Below are positions 6,706 through 9,503 of a stretch of DNA of 9,503 nt, one piece after another. A program made the position numbers and the translations under genes. Origin of the DNA: Deltaproteobacteria bacterium (GTDB taxonomy: Bacteria > UBA10199 > DSSB01); the NCBI GenBank assembly GCA_021414045.1, contig JAIOPF010000011.1, positions 1-9,503 of the forward strand. Direction: 5' to 3'. Below the pieces are notes generated by a model. It saw only the letters and a list, made by a program, of their open reading frames with translations, was not told where the DNA came from and searched no databases. Numbering within the stretch: position 1 is the first letter of the stretch; every line of letters begins with the position of its first letter.

Positions 6706-7375
6706 ACCCATCGCCTTCTTTGACGTCGATAAGACCCTGTGCAACTGCTACACCGGCTTTCCCACCACCATCGAACTGATGCGCCACAAGATCATCAAAA
6801 AACGTCGCATCCTGCAGGCCCTCTTTTACAACGCCCTAGGGCGCATCTACGTGAATGCGGACGTGCGCAAGATGTACGAGATCGCCATCTCCGACATGGC
6901 GGGGACGCACATCGACGACATCCTGCGCATCGGCAAGGAGACCTTCGACCGTTTCGTGAAGCCGAAAATGTACGTGGAAGGCATCGAAGAGATTAACCGG
7001 CTGAAACAAGAAGGTTACACGGTGGCCCTCTTGACCTCGGGGCCCTACATGCTGATCAAGAACATGGAGATCTTTCTAAAGACGGACACCTCTTTCAGCA
7101 ACGGACCCGACATCGCCGACGGCATCCTGCAAAAAACTTTTCGCGAACCACTGTGCTACAAAGAAGGAAAAGTCCAAGTCGCCCGCCAATTCGCGGACGC
7201 CGAGGGCGTCGACTTGAAAGACTGCCTTTTCTACTCCGATTCCATCTCGGACCTTCCCCTATTGTCCCAGGTGGGTCATCCCCGCGTGGTCAATCCCGAC
7301 CGCAAGCTCGGTGAAGAGGCCGCTCGTCGCGGCTGGGTCGTGCTGAATTTCTCGAAACTGCTCGGAAGCAACTGA
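6695..7375 (+). CDS. HAD-superfamily subfamily IB (phosphoserine phosphatase-like) hydrolase
   Basis: A 226-residue protein with all four HAD motifs: motif I FFDVDKTL with nucleophile Asp10 and acid/base Asp12; motif II LLTSG with Thr114 and Ser115; motif III Lys159 in KEGKV; motif IV YSDSISDLPLL with Asp182 and Asp186. The helical C1-type cap between motifs I and II (about 20-95) is the subfamily IB arrangement, so it is probably a small-molecule or lipid-headgroup phosphomonoesterase. The DVDKT variant of the usual DFDGT recalls the HAD-IB hypothetical group, some members of which are fused to PlsC acyltransferases. Being last in the squalene operon, it may act on a phosphorylated lipid or prenyl compound; this is inference. 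GGAG (6684-6687) lies 7 bases before the ATG, which overlaps the end of hpnE. Confidence 0.88.
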   Translation: MPAKPIAFFDVDKTLCNCYTGFPTTIELMRHKIIKKRRILQALFYNALGRIYVNADVRKMYEIAISDMAGTHIDDILRIGKETFDRFVKPKMYVEGIEEINRLKQEGYTVALLTSGPYMLIKNMEIFLKTDTSFSNGPDIADGILQKTFREPLCYKEGKVQVARQFADAEGVDLKDCLFYSDSISDLPLLSQVGHPRVVNPDRKLGEEAARRGWVVLNFSKLLGSN

Positions 7376-7387
7376 AGCCTTTCGATC

Positions 7388-7423
7388 CTTACGCACTGCG
7401 TTACGCGCAAAGATTGCGGTAAG
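7388..7423. repeat. Nested inverted repeat between HAD and GDSL genes
   Basis: CTTACGCA (7388-7395) can pair with TGC-GTAAG (7415-7423, one bulged G), and inside it TGCG (7397-7400) pairs with CGCA (7406-7409) around a five-base loop. It lies 13 bases after the HAD stop. No run of T follows, so a rho-independent terminator is doubtful. The 3' arm overlaps the proposed -35 box of the next gene, so it could also be an operator. Confidence 0.35.
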
Positions 7424-7443
7424 CACCCGGTTTCGTTCATAAT
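7414..7443 (+). promoter_or_regulatory. Putative promoter of the GDSL hydrolase gene
   Basis: TTGCGG (7414-7419, weak -35) and CATAAT (7438-7443, 5 of 6 to TATAAT) are 18 bases apart. The ATG at 7450 begins seven bases after the -10 box, exactly where transcription would start, and there is no Shine-Dalgarno sequence. This implies a leaderless transcript if the promoter is real. Confidence 0.45.
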
Positions 7444-7449
7444 GCCGCC

Positions 7450-8004
7450 ATGCCACCCTATCGCGTGATCGCCCTCGGTGACTCGCTCACCTACGGATAC
7501 CCTTTTGGAAAAAACATGTCCTGGGTCGAATACGCGTCCAAAGAGCTCAAGACGCCGATTCTCAACCAGGGCGTCAACGGCAATACCTTCCGAGAAATGC
7601 TGCGCCGCCTCACCATCGACGTGCTCGATCTCAAGCCGGAACTCTGCGTCCTGCTGGGCGGCGCCAACGATGTCTATCAGGGCGTGAGCCAAGACCTGAT
7701 GCGATCCAACTTCACTAAAATCACCGAACTGCTGGAAGAGGGAAAAATTCGTCCCTTGGTCGGCCTGCCGCCTCCCGTGGAAGACGAAGTCTTCGAAAAG
7801 GAATTGGCGAAGTTCCGACGTTGGTTGAAAAGCTTCGCGAAGGAAAAACGATTCTCGACCATCGATTTTTACGGCCCCTTCATCGACACGAAAAAGAAAA
7901 AACTGAACGCCGCTTGCTACGAGGACGGCGTCCACCCCAGCTCCAAGGGTTACCAGGGCATGGCGAAGGCGGCGATCAAGGTTTTGCAAGAAGCATTGGA
8001 ATAG
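7450..8004 (+). CDS. SGNH/GDSL-family hydrolase (esterase/lipase-like)
   Basis: A 184-residue single-domain protein with the SGNH blocks in order: block I ALGDSLTYG with nucleophile Ser12, block II NQGVNGNT with Gly41, block III GGANDVY with Asn73, and block V DGVHPSSKGY with Asp159 and His162 of the triad. The length is near that of TesA-type lysophospholipase/thioesterases, but there is no signal peptide, so a cytoplasmic esterase or deacylase is likely; the substrate cannot be told from sequence. A 74-base gap with its own promoter-like sequences separates it from the HAD gene. Nearby lipid genes hint at a lipid ester substrate, which is only context. The ATG at 7450 puts GDSL at the normal distance from the N-terminus; the ATG at 7442 is out of frame. 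Confidence 0.9.
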   Translation: MPPYRVIALGDSLTYGYPFGKNMSWVEYASKELKTPILNQGVNGNTFREMLRRLTIDVLDLKPELCVLLGGANDVYQGVSQDLMRSNFTKITELLEEGKIRPLVGLPPPVEDEVFEKELAKFRRWLKSFAKEKRFSTIDFYGPFIDTKKKKLNAACYEDGVHPSSKGYQGMAKAAIKVLQEALE

Positions 8005-8024
8005 CGGCGGCGTTCTGTTAGAAA
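7996..8024 (+). promoter_or_regulatory. Weak promoter-like pair before the membrane protein gene
   Basis: TTGGAA (7996-8001) and TAGAAA (8019-8024) are 17 bases apart, and a TG one base before the -10 (8016-8017) gives an extended -10 look. The predicted start site near 8031 would leave a leader of about six bases before ATG 8037, too short for a Shine-Dalgarno sequence; none is visible. The -35 lies within the end of the GDSL gene. Matches are 4 of 6 in each box, so this could be chance. Confidence 0.25.
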
Positions 8025-8036
8025 ACCTCCGTCGCT

Positions 8037-8951
8037 ATGGCCCGCAAAAAATCCAAGAAAAAAACAAAACAATCCCCTCAACTCTGGCAATGGGTGATCG
8101 TCGCCGGCGCCGCCTTCCTACTTTATCAGGGATTGCAGCATTTCCTGCAGCCCGGCAAAAAGGCCCCCGAGAAAAAAATCGTCGCTGTGAAGGGCAAATC
8201 CGAGAAACCCGGAAAGGAAAGTCCACCGCCGGCGAAGCCCAAACCCACTCCCGCGCCGACCCCCATGCCGACGCCGCAAGTCACCGCCGCACCGGTGACG
8301 AAATGGGATTTTAAGAATGCCGGCCGCTTCTTGCCCAAGGAAGCCTACCCCGACAATTACACCGCCCTCCCTTCCGGAAATTCCGCGGGCCTCTTGGCCT
8401 ACGCGAAAATCGTCGCCGGCAAGAAGCCCGGTCCGCAAGGCCTGACCAACACCGAACCGGGCCTGCGCGCCGTCGTCTGGGACGGCAAGAAATCCCAGAG
8501 TCAAGACCTGGACTTCCATGCCCTCCAACCTGCCTTGGGCGGACTTAAATTGGTCGGCCCTCCGCAACCTGAACGCAAGCCCTGGATCTCCGACGGGGCG
8601 ACCATCTATCCGGTCAAACTCTTCTTGAACGACGAGACGCGCCTCATGGTCGCCTTCGTCCGGCTCGAGGGCTCCCAACTGAGTTGGGCCCCCGTCGCCC
8701 ACGAGGAAGGCAAGACCAGCGCCGCGGCCTTCCTGCAAGGCACCACCGCCGCGGTCACCCGCCGAGTCAACAAGGTCGAGCACGATGGCAAGCATTACAT
8801 CGTGGTCGAAAAAGGCTCCCTTGACCTGACCAAGCCCGAGGCGGGATACCAATGGAAGGTGGAAGCCTATGCCTGGAATGGGAAGGCCTTTGCCTTCGAC
8901 AAGGCTTACTCCGCGGCATTGACGAAGGAAAAAAAGTCCGCGGAACAATAG
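8037..8951 (+). CDS. Hypothetical single-pass membrane protein with Pro/Lys linker and exported domain
   Basis: I do not recognise this 304-residue protein. Its layout is clear: a very basic N-terminus (MARKKSKKKTKQS), one hydrophobic segment at about 16-34 (WQWVIVAGAAFLLYQGL), a Lys- then Pro/Thr-rich linker at about 39-88 with repeated TPAP/TPMPTP units, and a globular region from about 89 to the end. The positive-inside rule puts the N-terminus in the cytoplasm and the domain in the periplasm, as in a TonB-like or anchored lipid/cell-wall-associated protein. The C-terminal domain has no cysteine and several Trp/Tyr-rich strand-like stretches (AVVWDGKK, YPVKLFLND, YQWKVEAYAWNGKAF), suggesting a beta-rich fold, but no catalytic motif is evident. 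It sits 32 bases after the GDSL gene and 17 before the ABC ATPase, which may be co-transcribed. Confidence 0.75.
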   Translation: MARKKSKKKTKQSPQLWQWVIVAGAAFLLYQGLQHFLQPGKKAPEKKIVAVKGKSEKPGKESPPPAKPKPTPAPTPMPTPQVTAAPVTKWDFKNAGRFLPKEAYPDNYTALPSGNSAGLLAYAKIVAGKKPGPQGLTNTEPGLRAVVWDGKKSQSQDLDFHALQPALGGLKLVGPPQPERKPWISDGATIYPVKLFLNDETRLMVAFVRLEGSQLSWAPVAHEEGKTSAAAFLQGTTAAVTRRVNKVEHDGKHYIVVEKGSLDLTKPEAGYQWKVEAYAWNGKAFAFDKAYSAALTKEKKSAEQ

Positions 8952-8968
8952 GCATCCCGTCATCGAAT

Positions 8969-9503
8969 ATGCCGACAGCCATTCAAATCGAGAAGCTGCA
9001 AAAATACTACGCCGATTTCCCCGCCCTACAGGGCGTGGATCTCGAGGTGCCCGCCGGCCAATTCTTCGGCCTCCTGGGGCCCAACGGCGCCGGCAAGACG
9101 ACGCTGATCAACAGCATCGTCGGTCTGGTGCGCCCAAGCCAGGGCTCGGTGAAGGTCTTCGGCCACTCGGTGACGGATGAGCCTTATGAAGCCAAGAAGT
9201 GCATCGGGTTTTCCCCGCAAGAAATCAACACCGACCGTTTCTTCAATCTGCGGCGAACGCTGGAATTCCAAGGCGGCTTTCATGGCTTGTCCCGAAGTGC
9301 CGCGAAGGATTTGGCCGAAAAACTCCTCGTCCAGTTCGGGCTGAAGGAAAAAGCAAAGCAGGCCTTCTACAAGCTCAGCGGCGGAATGCAAAAGCGCCTC
9401 ATGGTCGCGCGCGCCTTGATGAGTCAACCCAAGCTGCTCATGCTCGACGAACCCACGGCGGGCGTCGACGTCGAGCAGCGCCACGAATTATGGAAGTACC
9501 TGC
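8969..9503 (+). CDS. ABC transporter ATP-binding protein, ABC-2 / YadG type (truncated by window end)
   Basis: The first 178 codons of an ABC ATPase; the gene runs off the window. Walker A is GPNGAGKT (37-44), the Q-loop Gln84 lies in FSPQE, the signature LSGGM is at 136-140, and Walker B LLMLDEPTAGVD (156-167) includes catalytic Glu161. The segments around KRLMVARALM and the Walker B strongly recall E. coli YadG, whose partner is the ABC-2 membrane protein YadH; such exporters move small hydrophobic compounds, lipids or polysaccharides. A permease gene is expected just downstream, beyond the window. The start at ATG 8969 gives a family-like N-terminus (MPTAIQIEKLQKYY); no Shine-Dalgarno sequence is visible in the 17-base gap after the membrane protein. 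Confidence 0.93.
   Translation, partial: MPTAIQIEKLQKYYADFPALQGVDLEVPAGQFFGLLGPNGAGKTTLINSIVGLVRPSQGSVKVFGHSVTDEPYEAKKCIGFSPQEINTDRFFNLRRTLEFQGGFHGLSRSAAKDLAEKLLVQFGLKEKAKQAFYKLSGGMQKRLMVARALMSQPKLLMLDEPTAGVDVEQRHELWKYL

Noticed and set aside
8118..8963. Minus-strand 281-codon open frame opposite the membrane protein
   Set aside because: The plus strand has a coherent layout (basic tail, membrane helix, linker, domain) and operon spacing; the minus reading is Gly/Arg-rich with no recognisable layout.

Overview
The window is a gene-dense piece of a bacterial chromosome: GC-rich, with G/C favoured at third codon positions. It reads as ordinary core and lipid metabolism, with no RNA genes, insertion sequences, CRISPR arrays or phage genes that I can see. 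The hydroxysqualene route to squalene (hpnC, hpnD, hpnE), a ygfZ gene and a YadG-type ABC ATPase point to a Gram-negative, hopanoid- or sterol-type lipid producer. The style would fit an uncultured deltaproteobacterial-like lineage, but that placement is only an impression.

Layout. (1) 1-568, minus strand: the N-terminal part of a class I glutamine amidotransferase, leaving the window at base 1. (2) 542/581-1654, plus: mutY, head to head with gene 1 and possibly overlapping its start. (3) 1741-1965, plus: a 74-residue orphan protein of low complexity. (4) 1969-2454, minus: a flavin-reductase-like FMN-binding protein, convergent with gene 3 with only three bases between the stop codons. (5) 2569-7375, plus: a tight operon ygfZ - hpnC - hpnD - hpnE - HAD-IB hydrolase, with ATGA overlaps at the first two junctions, a 33-base gap before hpnE and an 11-base overlap after it. 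(6) 7450-8004: an SGNH/GDSL hydrolase with its own promoter. (7) 8037-8951: an unrecognised single-pass membrane protein with a Pro/Lys-rich linker. (8) 8969 to the window end: the start of an ABC-2-type ATPase.

How the genes work together. By established biochemistry, HpnD condenses two farnesyl diphosphates to presqualene diphosphate, HpnC converts this to hydroxysqualene, and HpnE (FAD-dependent) reduces that to squalene, the precursor of hopanoids. Here hpnE is broken: two reading frames meet near 5735-5758, and about 40-50 residues usually present between them appear to be missing. This is either a real lesion or an assembly error, and it is the most consequential thing in the window.

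The other repeated signal is regulatory. Two transcription-unit heads (ygfZ, GDSL) have promoter-like -35/-10 pairs whose predicted start site falls on or next to the ATG, with no Shine-Dalgarno sequence, suggesting leaderless mRNAs. Genes inside the operon and on the minus strand do have Shine-Dalgarno sequences. I do not see a clearly new biological system here.
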